DNA from: Streptomyces sp. NBC_00820
Lineage (GTDB): Bacteria; Actinomycetota; Actinomycetes; Streptomycetales; Streptomycetaceae
Assembly: GCF_036347055.1 (NCBI RefSeq)
Contig: NZ_CP108882.1
Location: 2,307,001-2,371,000, forward strand
Length of the DNA stretch: 64,000 nucleotides
Reading direction: 5' to 3'
Below, piece by piece: positions 19,191 through 27,320 of this stretch (positions are counted from its first letter, which is position 1; each line of letters starts with the position of its first letter). Under the pieces are notes generated by a model. The model was not told where the DNA came from. It made no database searches and saw nothing but the letters and a program-made list of their open reading frames with translations. Both the position numbers and the translations under genes were made by a program.

Positions 19191-19417
19191 CAGGTCGGGG
19201 CGCGGGGATCGTGCGCGGCTGCCGGTCCGGCGTGGCTGGTCGCGCAGTTCCTCGCGCCCCTGGATGGGCGGCGTGCCCGTGGCTCGCGGAGCGGGCGCTG
19301 GGTGCGGCCTACAGGTCGGGGCGCGGGGATCGTGCGCGACTGCCGGTCCGGCGTGGCTGGTCGCGCAGTTCCTCGCGCCCCTGGATGGGCGGCGTGCCCG
19401 TGGCTCGCGGAGCGGGC
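19191..19417. repeat. 106-bp near-identical tandem duplication
   Basis: Two copies (19191-19296 and 19312-19417, period 121 bp) differ at a single base. Each contains the TTCCTCGCGCCCCT core related to the copy near 455. The array fills the gap between glkA's stop and the EEP gene's promoter. The near-identity points to a recent duplication. No coding content. Confidence 0.9.
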
Positions 19418-19427
19418 CTGGCCTGGA

Positions 19428-20381
19428 TCACATGATCGGGTCGGGTTCCCTCGCCAGGTCCGCCGCACCCACCAGGCCGGCCTTGTTGCCGAGCTGGGCC
19501 GCGATGACGTCAGCCACCGGGCGCCAGTTGCCGCCGACCAGCCAGCGCTTGTAGGACTTGCGGATCGGGTCGAGGACCAGCTCGCCCTCGTCCGAGAGGC
19601 CGCCGCCGACGATGAAGGCGGACGGGTCGAAGAGGGAGGCGAGGTCGGCCAGGCCGGCACCGGCCCAGCGGGCCAGCTCGCGGTAGGAGTCCACGGCCAC
19701 GGGGTCGCCCTGGCGGGCGGCCATGGAGATGTGCTTGCCCTCGATGCCGTCGGGGGTGCCGTCGCCGAGGCCGAGCAGGACCTCGGCGTTCTCCGGGGTG
19801 GCGTTGGCGCGCTGCTTGGCGTAGCGGACCAGGGCGCGGCCGGAGGCGTACTGCTCCCAGCAGCCCTGCGAGCCGCAGCCGCACAGCAGGCCGTCCGGGA
19901 CCATCCGGATGTGGCCGAACTCGGCGGCCACGCCGAAGTGGCCGCGGCGCAGCTTGTTGCCGATGATGATGCCGCCGCCGAGGCCGGTGCCGAGCGTGAT
20001 GCAGATCACGTTGCGGTGGCCCTTGCCGGCGCCGAACTTGTACTCGCCCCAGGCGGCCGCGTTGGCGTCGTTCTCGACGACGACCGGGAGGCCCACGCGG
20101 GCCTCGACCTTCTCCTTCAGCGGTTCCTGGCGCCAGTCGATGTTGGGCGCGAAGTACACCGTGGAGCGCTGCCGGTTCACGTAACCGGCCGCACCGATAC
20201 CCACGCCGACGATCTCGTGCCCGGCACGCGCGCCCTCCACCGCCGAGGCGATGGCGTCCACGATGCCCTCGGGCGTACTGGGGGTCGGCACCTTGAAGGT
20301 CGAGAGGATGTTGCCTTCCTCGTCGACCACGCCGGCCGCGATCTTCGTGCCGCCGATGTCGACGCCGATGGTGAGTCCCAT
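19428..20381 (-). CDS. glkA: glucokinase, ROK family
   Basis: A 317-residue ATP-dependent glucokinase. Phosphate loop VDIGGTKIA near 7, catalytic ENDANAAAWGE near 104, LGTGLGGGI near 130, and the zinc-binding ROK signature CGCGSQGCWEQYASG near 168. Besides making glucose 6-phosphate, GlkA is needed for carbon catabolite repression in S. coelicolor (established). GAGGGA precedes the ATG. The gene upstream (20449-20955) is co-oriented 67 nt away and may be co-transcribed. Confidence 0.97.
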   Translation of the reverse strand: MGLTIGVDIGGTKIAAGVVDEEGNILSTFKVPTPSTPEGIVDAIASAVEGARAGHEIVGVGIGAAGYVNRQRSTVYFAPNIDWRQEPLKEKVEARVGLPVVVENDANAAAWGEYKFGAGKGHRNVICITLGTGLGGGIIIGNKLRRGHFGVAAEFGHIRMVPDGLLCGCGSQGCWEQYASGRALVRYAKQRANATPENAEVLLGLGDGTPDGIEGKHISMAARQGDPVAVDSYRELARWAGAGLADLASLFDPSAFIVGGGLSDEGELVLDPIRKSYKRWLVGGNWRPVADVIAAQLGNKAGLVGAADLAREPDPIM

Positions 20382-20448
20382 AAATCCCTCAGTTCCGGTC
20401 GAGCCCCGCTATGGCCAACCGTACCCGAGGCCCTGTCGGCACAGACCT

Positions 20449-20955
20449 TCAGTCCAGGTCGATGCGCTCTCCCGGCCCCGTGTCCTCGCCCCGGTCGCGG
20501 TGCCGGCCGGGGCGCTCGTCACCCTCGTCCCGCGGGGCGGCGGGGCTGCCGCTCCAGCGGCCTTCCTGTGCCTGGACGGCGGAGCGGTAGGCGGCCAGCA
20601 GCTCGCCGCCGGCCGCGGCGAGATGGCCGAAGACGTCCGGGTTGCGCTCTATGACGGGGTCGACGGCGGCCTTCGCCTGCTGGACGACCTGGCGCACCAT
20701 CTGCTGGGCGGCGGGTCCGGCCACGGCTCCGAGGAGCGGGGACTGGAGGCCGGACAGCTTGTCCGCCACCGTGTCCACGAGCCTCTTCAGTTCCTCGGCC
20801 GCCGAGCCGGGGGGCGGCCCGTAGACGGTACGGCGGCGGGCCTTCTCCTCGGCGAGGTCCTCGGCGCAGGCCGTGGCCCAGGCGTCGGCGTCGGCCGCCC
20901 GTGCCTGATCCTGGTCTTCCTCGTAGGGGCCGGATGCGGGGCGCTCTTCGCTCAT
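20449..20955 (-). CDS. DUF5304-type protein, upstream partner of glkA
   Basis: A 168-residue soluble protein, Ala/Glu/Arg-rich, with a probable helical core (about 50-130, EELKRLVDTVADKLSGLQ) and a charged disordered C-terminus. CAGGAG 7 nt before the ATG. As I recall, the equivalent S. coelicolor gene (SCO2127) was linked to glucose uptake and catabolite repression together with glkA; the mechanism is not known. No catalytic motif seen. Confidence 0.75.
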   Translation of the reverse strand: MSEERPASGPYEEDQDQARAADADAWATACAEDLAEEKARRRTVYGPPPGSAAEELKRLVDTVADKLSGLQSPLLGAVAGPAAQQMVRQVVQQAKAAVDPVIERNPDVFGHLAAAGGELLAAYRSAVQAQEGRWSGSPAAPRDEGDERPGRHRDRGEDTGPGERIDLD

Positions 20956-21012
20956 GGCGGACTCCTGACTACGGTTCGCACCTCCGACGTTACCCGAACG
21001 GGGGTACGCGGT

Positions 21013-22194
21013 TCACCGTCCGCGGGTGGGCCACAGCGCGGGGTCCGGGGCGAAGCGGACGCGCAGCTCGCCCTCCAGCAGTCCGGCGCCGGCGACGGTG
21101 CAGCGGCGCAGGGCGGAGGGGAGCGGGACGATCCGGTGGAAGGGGCCGGCGGTGATCACCAGTTCGTCGCCGCGCCGCACCAGGTCGAGGTCGTCCCGTA
21201 TCGCGCCGGGCAGCGGGATGTGCCAGACGAGCACGCCGTCGTCGGCGAGCCGGTCGGCGACGGGCCACTCGACCGGGTCGGGCGCGGGGTTGACGCCGGG
21301 CACCGCGAGGGCGGCGAGGTCGTCGGCGCCGTGCGGGTCGCGGCCGAGGTGCGGGACGGTGTGGACGTCGCGGGACTGCCGCGGGTCCGCCCAGTCGGCC
21401 AGGGCCTTGCGCTGCTGGGCGAGGGGTCCGGACAGCCAGGAGTCGGCGGCGGTCTCGGGCAGCACACGGTTGGCGACGAGCGCCTCGGTGCGCAGGCCGC
21501 GCAGGGCGAGGCCGAGGGCCGCGGTGCGGACGGCCTCGGTGCCGGCCGGTCCGGGTTCGGCGACCAGGCGTACGGAGGTGTCCCGGTCGGTGAGGACGGC
21601 CTCGACGGCGGCCAGTTCGACGTCCCAGCGCGCGGCGGTCTCGTACAGCCACTCGGCGGGCATGGGGACGCCCGCGAGGCGGCCCAGGACGGGGCGCAGG
21701 GAGCGGGCCACCTGCCGTTCGGGCGGGAGCAGACGCCGCAGGTAGCGGCGGAGTTCCTCAGGGAGGGCCAGCAGGGCGAGGGCCTGCGGCAGTGCCGGGA
21801 GGTCCACGACGAGGAGGTCGTAGCGCTCGGAGAGGGCGGCGTCCCGGAGCGCCCGCAGGAAGGACAGTTCCTCGGCGCCGGGCAGGGGTGTCACTTCCTC
21901 GGCGTCGAGCCGGGCGGCGCCCAGCAGTTCGAGGACGTTGGCGGCGCGGCCCTGAAAGGCCGTGAGGTCCTGCTGGAAGCGCTCGACCGCGTCGGGGCGC
22001 CAGGCGGTCAGCCGCTCGGCGACCTCGGTGGGCCTCGCTCCCGTCGTGGCCCCCAGCGCCGCGCCCAGCGTGTCGGCGCGATCGGCACTCAGGACGAGCG
22101 TGCGAAGGCCCTCGCGGGCCGCGGCCAGCGCGGTGCCGGCGGCCACTGTCGTACGACCGCCGCCGCCCGGGCCCGTGATCAGGATGGTGCGCAT
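21013..22194 (-). CDS. ArsA-like anion-transporting-type ATPase
   Basis: A 393-residue P-loop protein of the ArsA/Get3 group, matching the position of Rv2184c. The P-loop reads TGPGGGGRTT (residues about 7-16): both the signature lysine and the Walker A lysine of KGGxGKT are replaced (Pro and Arg). A Walker-B-like DLLVVDLPALP is near 125. Loss of these lysines makes normal ATP hydrolysis doubtful. The ATG at 22194 lies 8 nt after TACCGT, so it may be leaderless; a longer frame to 22269 runs into the minisatellite. Follows the SRPBCC gene on the same strand. Confidence 0.82.
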   Translation of the reverse strand: MRTILITGPGGGGRTTVAAGTALAAAREGLRTLVLSADRADTLGAALGATTGARPTEVAERLTAWRPDAVERFQQDLTAFQGRAANVLELLGAARLDAEEVTPLPGAEELSFLRALRDAALSERYDLLVVDLPALPQALALLALPEELRRYLRRLLPPERQVARSLRPVLGRLAGVPMPAEWLYETAARWDVELAAVEAVLTDRDTSVRLVAEPGPAGTEAVRTAALGLALRGLRTEALVANRVLPETAADSWLSGPLAQQRKALADWADPRQSRDVHTVPHLGRDPHGADDLAALAVPGVNPAPDPVEWPVADRLADDGVLVWHIPLPGAIRDDLDLVRRGDELVITAGPFHRIVPLPSALRRCTVAGAGLLEGELRVRFAPDPALWPTRGR

Positions 22195-22278
22195 GAGGGT
22201 GAACGGTAACGGAGGACGGACGCACGGGCCGTGGCGGGCTTCCCCGTGTTCGGCCGTGAGTCCGGGCATGCGTTCTAC

Positions 22279-22431
22279 CGTGTGCGCCGCGGATCCGGCC
22301 GGGCGTTCCCCGTGTGCGCCGCAACCCCCGCCGGGCGCCCTGTACGTCGCGGACCCCGCCGGGCGTTATGCCGTGTGCGCCGCGGACCCCGCCGGGCGTT
22401 CCCCGTGTGCGCGACGGACCCCGCCGGGCGG
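22279..22431. repeat. minisatellite, five 28-32-bp units
   Basis: Units start at 22279, 22311, 22341, 22372 and 22404 and share the pattern CGTGTGCGCCGCGGACCCC then GCCGGGCG. Units 1 and 4 are almost identical. The array occupies most of the gap between the SRPBCC stop and the ATPase start. No spacers, so not CRISPR. Confidence 0.9.
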
Positions 22432-22441
22432 ACGGGCCGGA

Positions 22442-22882
22442 CTAGCGGTCCGACTCCACCCGCTTCTTCAGGCCCGCCAGCGCGCGGTCGATGATGACCT
22501 TCTCCGCCTTGCGCTTGATCATGCCCAGCATGGGGATCTTGACGTCGACGGTGAGGCGGTAGGTGACCTCGGTGGCGTCCTGGCCGGCCGGCTTCAGCAG
22601 GTAGGTGCCGTCGAGGGAGCGCAGCATCTGCGACTTCACCAGGGTCCAGGAGACCTCGTTCTCGCCGGCCCAGGTGTAGGCGAGGGTCTGGTCGTCCTTG
22701 ATGGCGCCAGCGTCCATGACGAGCCGGACCTGCTCGGCGCGGCCCTGCGCGTCGGAGGCGAGGACCTCGGCCTCCTTGACCTCGCCGGTCCAGTCCGGGT
22801 AGCGGGCGAAGTCGGCGATCACCGCCATGACGTCGGCCGGGGCCGCCTCGATCGTGATGCTCGAACTGGTGTGTTCCGCCAT
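22442..22882 (-). CDS. SRPBCC (START-like) domain protein
   Basis: A 146-residue single-domain protein of the polyketide cyclase/dehydrase and lipid-binding superfamily (START-like fold across its whole length, with FARYPDWTGEVKEAEVL near 27). Equals Rv2185c in position. Likely binds a hydrophobic ligand; nothing shows which. The ATG at 22882 has GGAGGAG 8 nt upstream, so the longer frame to 22942 is not used. Upstream of the ArsA-like ATPase, the same pairing as in mycobacteria. Confidence 0.88.
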   Translation of the reverse strand: MAEHTSSSITIEAAPADVMAVIADFARYPDWTGEVKEAEVLASDAQGRAEQVRLVMDAGAIKDDQTLAYTWAGENEVSWTLVKSQMLRSLDGTYLLKPAGQDATEVTYRLTVDVKIPMLGMIKRKAEKVIIDRALAGLKKRVESDR

Positions 22883-23028
22883 GGCGGTGGCTCCTCCAGA
22901 TGCGGACCGAAGAGACGTCTTTGTCGTGCGCGGGCTGCGCACGTGTGTGCAGCGTGAAGGCTACCGCGCCGCCGGTCCGGCCCCTTCACCCCGTCCACCC
23001 CGGCGCCCTTGACCGGCCGCCGGAGCCG

Positions 23029-23826
23029 TCACCATTCGAGCACCCACGGCTTCCCGGTCCCGGCGAAGTGCCCCACGTTCACGCACTCGGTGGCGCCGAT
23101 CCGCATCCGCCGCGCCAGCGGCTGGTGGACGTGCCCGAAGAGGGAGTAGCGGGGCCGGGTGCGGCGGATCGCCTCCAGCAGGGCGCGGCTGCCCCGCTCG
23201 AACCGGCGCGCGGCGGTGTCGTAGACCAGTTCCGGCACCTCCGGCGGGATGTGCGTGCACAGCACGTCGACCTCGCCGACCGCCTCGATCTTCGCGGCGT
23301 ACTCCTCGTCGTCGATCTCGTACGGCGTCCGCATCGGCGTGCGCAGGCCGCCGCCGACGAAGCCGAAGGTCCAGCCGCCGATCTCGACCCGCTGGCCGTC
23401 CAGCACGGTGGTGCCGGGGCCGGCGTACTCCGGCCACAGGGGCGGCATGTCGACGTTGCCGTAGGTGGCGTAGGTAGGGGTCGGGAAGGCGGCGAACATC
23501 TCGGCGTACTGCCGGCGCACCGCGCCCTCGATGACGCCGCGGCGGTCGGCGCCGAGGCCGGCCCACAGGCGGGCGCCGAACTCCCGGGCCTCCTCGAAGC
23601 GGCGGGCGGTGCGCAGCTCCACGATGCGGTGGGCGTTCTCCTCGCCGAACAGGTCGGGGAAGATGCCGCGCGAGTGGTCGTGGTAGTCGAGGAAGAGGAC
23701 GAGGTCGCCGAGGCACAGCAGGGCGTCCGCCCCCTCGCCGGCCCGGGCCAGGTCACGGGCGTTGCCATGCACGTCGCTGACCACGTGGACGCGGGTCCTG
23801 CGGCTGCCGTCGCGTGTAAATGCCAT
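23029..23826 (-). CDS. calcineurin-like metallophosphoesterase
   Basis: A 265-residue phosphoesterase. Metal-binding motifs: SDVHGN near 17, GDLVLFLDY near 40, TYGNVD near 120, CTHIPPE near 190 and FGHVHQP near 231. Two-metal phosphodiesterase/phosphatase, substrate unknown. The ATG at 23826 is 8 nt downstream of TACCCT, so a leaderless start is likely; the open frame to 24072 is not supported. Confidence 0.88.
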   Translation of the reverse strand: MAFTRDGSRRTRVHVVSDVHGNARDLARAGEGADALLCLGDLVLFLDYHDHSRGIFPDLFGEENAHRIVELRTARRFEEAREFGARLWAGLGADRRGVIEGAVRRQYAEMFAAFPTPTYATYGNVDMPPLWPEYAGPGTTVLDGQRVEIGGWTFGFVGGGLRTPMRTPYEIDDEEYAAKIEAVGEVDVLCTHIPPEVPELVYDTAARRFERGSRALLEAIRRTRPRYSLFGHVHQPLARRMRIGATECVNVGHFAGTGKPWVLEW

Positions 23827-24122
23827 GGTGATCAAGGGTAGGCGTGTGCGGTGTACGTGAACAGTGGCGGTCCGGCCTGCGGTTACTCGCCGGTTGGTCG
23901 GGCGGTGGACTACTGTGCGCCAGGGAAGCCCAAGCTGTGTGACGCAGCGAACATCTCGCCCGGAACCCCTGTCGTGGGAGCCATACCGGCGGGTAACGTC
24001 CGGGCAGTCCACTCGTGCTCTGGATTTCAACAAGTGAAGTTCCGGGCACTTGCCCCGAGCCTTGGACCGCACCGTCGCATCACACAGTGTCGTGGCGCCG
24101 GAGCCCTATGAGGAGCAGCAGT

Positions 24123-25919
24123 TTGCGCGAGTTCAGCCTTCCGGCTTTGTACGAGGTCCCTGCGGACGGAAATCTGACCGACATCGTCCGCAGAAACGCC
24201 GCGCAGCACCCTGACGTCGCCGTGATGGCCCGCAAGGTGGAAGGCGCCTGGCAGGATGTGACGGCCCGCCAGTTCCTGGCCGAGGTGCACGCCGCCGCCA
24301 AGGGCCTGATCGCCGCCGGTGTGCAGCCGGGCGACCGGATCGGCCTGATGTCGCGCACCCGTTACGAGTGGACGCTGCTGGACTTCGCGATCTGGAGCGC
24401 GGGCGCGGTCACCGTGCCGGTGTACGAGACCAGCTCGCCGGAGCAGGTGCAGTGGATCCTGTCCGACTCGGGTGCGACCGCCGTCGTCGTGGAGCTGGAC
24501 AACCACGCGGCCGCCGTGGAGGCGGTGCGCGAGACGCTGCCCGCTCTCAAGCACGTCTGGCAGATCGAGGCCGGCGGCATCGAGGAGCTGGGCCGGCTCG
24601 GCCAGGACGTGTCGGACGCGACGGTGGACGAGCGCAGCTCGCTCGCCAAGGCCGACGACGCGGCGACGATCGTCTACACGAGCGGAACGACCGGGCGCCC
24701 CAAGGGCTGTGTGCTCACGCACCGCAGCTTCCTCGCCGAGTGCGGGAACATCGTCGAGCGGCTGCGTCCGCTGTTCCGCACCGGTGAGTGCTCCATCCTG
24801 CTCTTCCTGCCGCTCGCGCACGTCTTCGGGCGGGTGGTGGAGATCGCGCCGATGATGGCGCCGATCAAGCTCGGCTGTGTGCCGGACATCAAGAACCTCA
24901 CCGACGAGCTGTCCTCGTTCCGGCCGACGATGATCCTCGGTGTCCCGCGCGTCTTCGAGAAGGTCTACAACTCGGCGCGGGCCAAGGCGCAGGCGGACGG
25001 CAAGGGCGCGATCTTCGACAAGGCCGCGGACACCGCGATCGCCTACAGCCGTGCGCTGGACACCCCCTCGGGTCCGTCCCTGAAGCTGCGGCTCAAGCAC
25101 CGGGTCTTCGACAAGCTGGTCTACAGCAAGCTGCGCGCGGTCCTCGGCGGCCGGGGCGAGTACGCCATCTCCGGCGGCGCCCCGCTGGGCGAGCGGCTCG
25201 GCCACTTCTTCCGGGGCATCGGCTTCACGGTGCTGGAGGGCTACGGCCTGACCGAGTCCTGCGCGGCGACGACGTTCAACCCGTGGGACCGCCAGAAGAT
25301 CGGCACGGTCGGCCAGCCGCTGCCCGGCTCGGTGGTGCGCATAGCGGACGACGGCGAGGTGCTGCTGCACGGCGAGCACCTGTTCCGGGAGTACTGGAAC
25401 AACCCGGCCGCGACCGCGGAGGCGCTGGCCGACGGCTGGTTCCACACCGGTGACATCGGCACCCTCGACGAGGACGGGTATCTGCGGATCACCGGCCGCA
25501 AGAAGGAGATCATCGTCACCGCGGGCGGCAAGAACGTGGCCCCGGCGGTGATCGAGGACCGCATCCGGGCGCACGCGCTGGTCGCGGAGTGCATGGTGGT
25601 GGGCGACGGGCGTCCGTTCGTCGGCGCGCTGGTCACCATCGACGAGGAGTTCCTGGGCCGCTGGGCCGTCGAGCACGGCAAGCCGGCGGACTCCACCGCT
25701 GCGGCGCTGCGCGACGACCCGGATCTGCTCGCGGCGATCCAGACGGCGGTCGACGACGGCAACGCGGCGGTGTCGAAGGCCGAGTCGGTGCGCAAGTTCC
25801 GCGTTCTCGCCTCCCAGTTCTCGGAGGAGTCGGGCCACCTCACGCCGTCGCTGAAGCTGAAGCGGAACGTGGTGGCGAAGGACTACGCGGACGACATCGA
25901 GGCGCTCTACACCAAGTAG
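24123..25919 (+). CDS. long-chain fatty-acid-CoA ligase (FadD15-like)
   Basis: A 598-residue AMP-forming ligase that activates fatty acids as acyl-CoA. AMP-binding motif YTSGTTGRPKG near 184, GYGLTES near 375, and the hinge TGRKKEIIVTAGGKNVAP near 458. The TTG at 24123 has AGGAG 7 nt upstream; an ATG at 24108 is in frame and is an alternative. Position equals Rv2187 (fadD15), next to the pimB homologue, suggesting membrane-lipid or PIM supply (inference). Confidence 0.93.
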   Translation: MREFSLPALYEVPADGNLTDIVRRNAAQHPDVAVMARKVEGAWQDVTARQFLAEVHAAAKGLIAAGVQPGDRIGLMSRTRYEWTLLDFAIWSAGAVTVPVYETSSPEQVQWILSDSGATAVVVELDNHAAAVEAVRETLPALKHVWQIEAGGIEELGRLGQDVSDATVDERSSLAKADDAATIVYTSGTTGRPKGCVLTHRSFLAECGNIVERLRPLFRTGECSILLFLPLAHVFGRVVEIAPMMAPIKLGCVPDIKNLTDELSSFRPTMILGVPRVFEKVYNSARAKAQADGKGAIFDKAADTAIAYSRALDTPSGPSLKLRLKHRVFDKLVYSKLRAVLGGRGEYAISGGAPLGERLGHFFRGIGFTVLEGYGLTESCAATTFNPWDRQKIGTVGQPLPGSVVRIADDGEVLLHGEHLFREYWNNPAATAEALADGWFHTGDIGTLDEDGYLRITGRKKEIIVTAGGKNVAPAVIEDRIRAHALVAECMVVGDGRPFVGALVTIDEEFLGRWAVEHGKPADSTAAALRDDPDLLAAIQTAVDDGNAAVSKAESVRKFRVLASQFSEESGHLTPSLKLKRNVVAKDYADDIEALYTK

Positions 25920-25952
25920 CCACCGGCCCCGGCCGGCATCCGCCCACGCGAC

Positions 25953-25985
25953 ACGGCGCGGGTCCTCGACGAGGGCCCGCGCCGT
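25953..25985. terminator. bidirectional terminator between fadD and pimB
   Basis: 10-bp perfect stem (ACGGCGCGGG, 25953-25962, with CCCGCGCCGT, 25976-25985) and a 13-nt loop in the gap between the two convergent stops. Confidence 0.75.
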
Positions 25986-26057
25986 TCGGCGTGCGGCGTC
26001 CGACATCCGGGGAGCGACGTGCGGCATCCGGCACCGGCGTCGGACGTCGGGCGGCTC

Positions 26058-27200
26058 TCAGAGCAGGGTCCTGAGCTTCTCCGCGAGCAGGTCCCAGCGC
26101 CACTTCTCCTCGACCCAGCGGCGCCCCCGCTCGCCCATCCGGCGGCGCAGCTCGGCGTCGCCGAGCAGGGCGGTGATCCGGTCGGCGGTCTCGGCGGGCT
26201 CGCCGCCCCGGACCACCCAGCCGGTCTCGCCGTCGAGCACGGCGTCGGGCGCGCCGCCCGAGTCCCCGGCGACGACCGGGAGCCCGGTGGCGGACGCCTC
26301 CAGGTAGACGATGCCGAGCCCCTCGACGTCCAGGCCTCCGCGCCGGGTGCGGCAGGGCATGGCGAAGACGTCGCCCGCGCCGTAGTGCGCGGGCAGTTCG
26401 GACCAGGGCACCGCGCCGGTGAAGCGCACGGAGGCCTCGACCCCGGTCTCCCGGGCCAGTCGGCGCAGGTCCCGCTCGTAGGGGCCGCCGCCGACCACGA
26501 GCAGTACGGTGTCCGGCTCGGCGGCCAGGATCCGGGGCATCGCCCGGATGAGGGTGTCCTGCCCCTTCCTCGGCACCAGCCGGGAGACGCACACGACGAC
26601 CGGGCGGTCGGTGAGCCCGAGCCGGGCGCGGACCTCGTCGCCGCCCGAGCCGGGGTGGAAGGTCTTCTCGTCGACCCCGGGCGGCAGTTGCGTCATCCGG
26701 CCGGCCGCCTCGGGGCTCAGCGCGGTCGCGATCCGGGAGCGGGTGTACTCGCCGAGGTAGGTGATCGTGTCCGTGGACTCCCCGATGCGGCCCAGCAGTT
26801 GCCGGGCCGCGGGCAGCTGGGCCCAGCCGGCCTCGTGCCCGTGCGTGGTCGCCACCAGCCGTTCGGCGCCGGCCCGGCGCAGCGCGGGTGCCATCAGACC
26901 GAGCGGGGCCGCCGCGCCGAACCACACGGAGGTGCAGCCGTGCTCGCGCAGCAGCCCGGCCGCCCGCCGGGTCGCTCCGGGGGTGGGCAGCAGCATCGTC
27001 GTACGGTCGCGTACGACGGTGAAGGGCTGCTCGGCGTCGAAGGCGGCCGTGGCCCGCGCGCCCTCCTCGCCGCGCTTCCAGGTGGAGGCGTAGACGACCA
27101 GCCGGCCGGGATCCAGGCGCAGGGCCATGTTGTGCAGGAAGGCCTGGATGCCGCCGGGGCGGGGCGGGAAGTCGTTGGTCACGATCAGGGTCTTGTGCAT
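26058..27200 (-). CDS. pimB: PimB-type alpha-mannosyltransferase (GT4)
   Basis: A 380-residue GT-B glycosyltransferase of family 4. N-terminal NDFPPRPGGIQAFLHNMA (residues 9-26), second domain VSRLVPRKGQDTLI near 206, nucleotide-sugar site VEGLGIVYLEASATGLPV near 307. In actinomycetes PimB' adds the second mannose to phosphatidylinositol mannosides on the inner membrane. Position equals Rv2188c. The ATG lies 8 nt after TAGGGT, a leaderless arrangement. Donor GDP-mannose is inferred from family. Confidence 0.9.
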   Translation of the reverse strand: MHKTLIVTNDFPPRPGGIQAFLHNMALRLDPGRLVVYASTWKRGEEGARATAAFDAEQPFTVVRDRTTMLLPTPGATRRAAGLLREHGCTSVWFGAAAPLGLMAPALRRAGAERLVATTHGHEAGWAQLPAARQLLGRIGESTDTITYLGEYTRSRIATALSPEAAGRMTQLPPGVDEKTFHPGSGGDEVRARLGLTDRPVVVCVSRLVPRKGQDTLIRAMPRILAAEPDTVLLVVGGGPYERDLRRLARETGVEASVRFTGAVPWSELPAHYGAGDVFAMPCRTRRGGLDVEGLGIVYLEASATGLPVVAGDSGGAPDAVLDGETGWVVRGGEPAETADRITALLGDAELRRRMGERGRRWVEEKWRWDLLAEKLRTLL

Positions 27201-27320
27201 CGCCGCCGACCCTACCGAATCGGGCGTCCGGCACCCGGCGTGGCCGACCGGGTGGCACCCTCGAAGGCGGGCGGGACATCATGTGTCCTCCGACGCGGAA
27301 ATCGAACGGCAGGGGATCAC

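Noticed and set aside
23827..24072. N-terminal extension of the metallophosphoesterase
   Set aside because: In-frame but lacks a start signal; the ATG at 23826 follows a -10 box at leaderless spacing and begins just before the fold.
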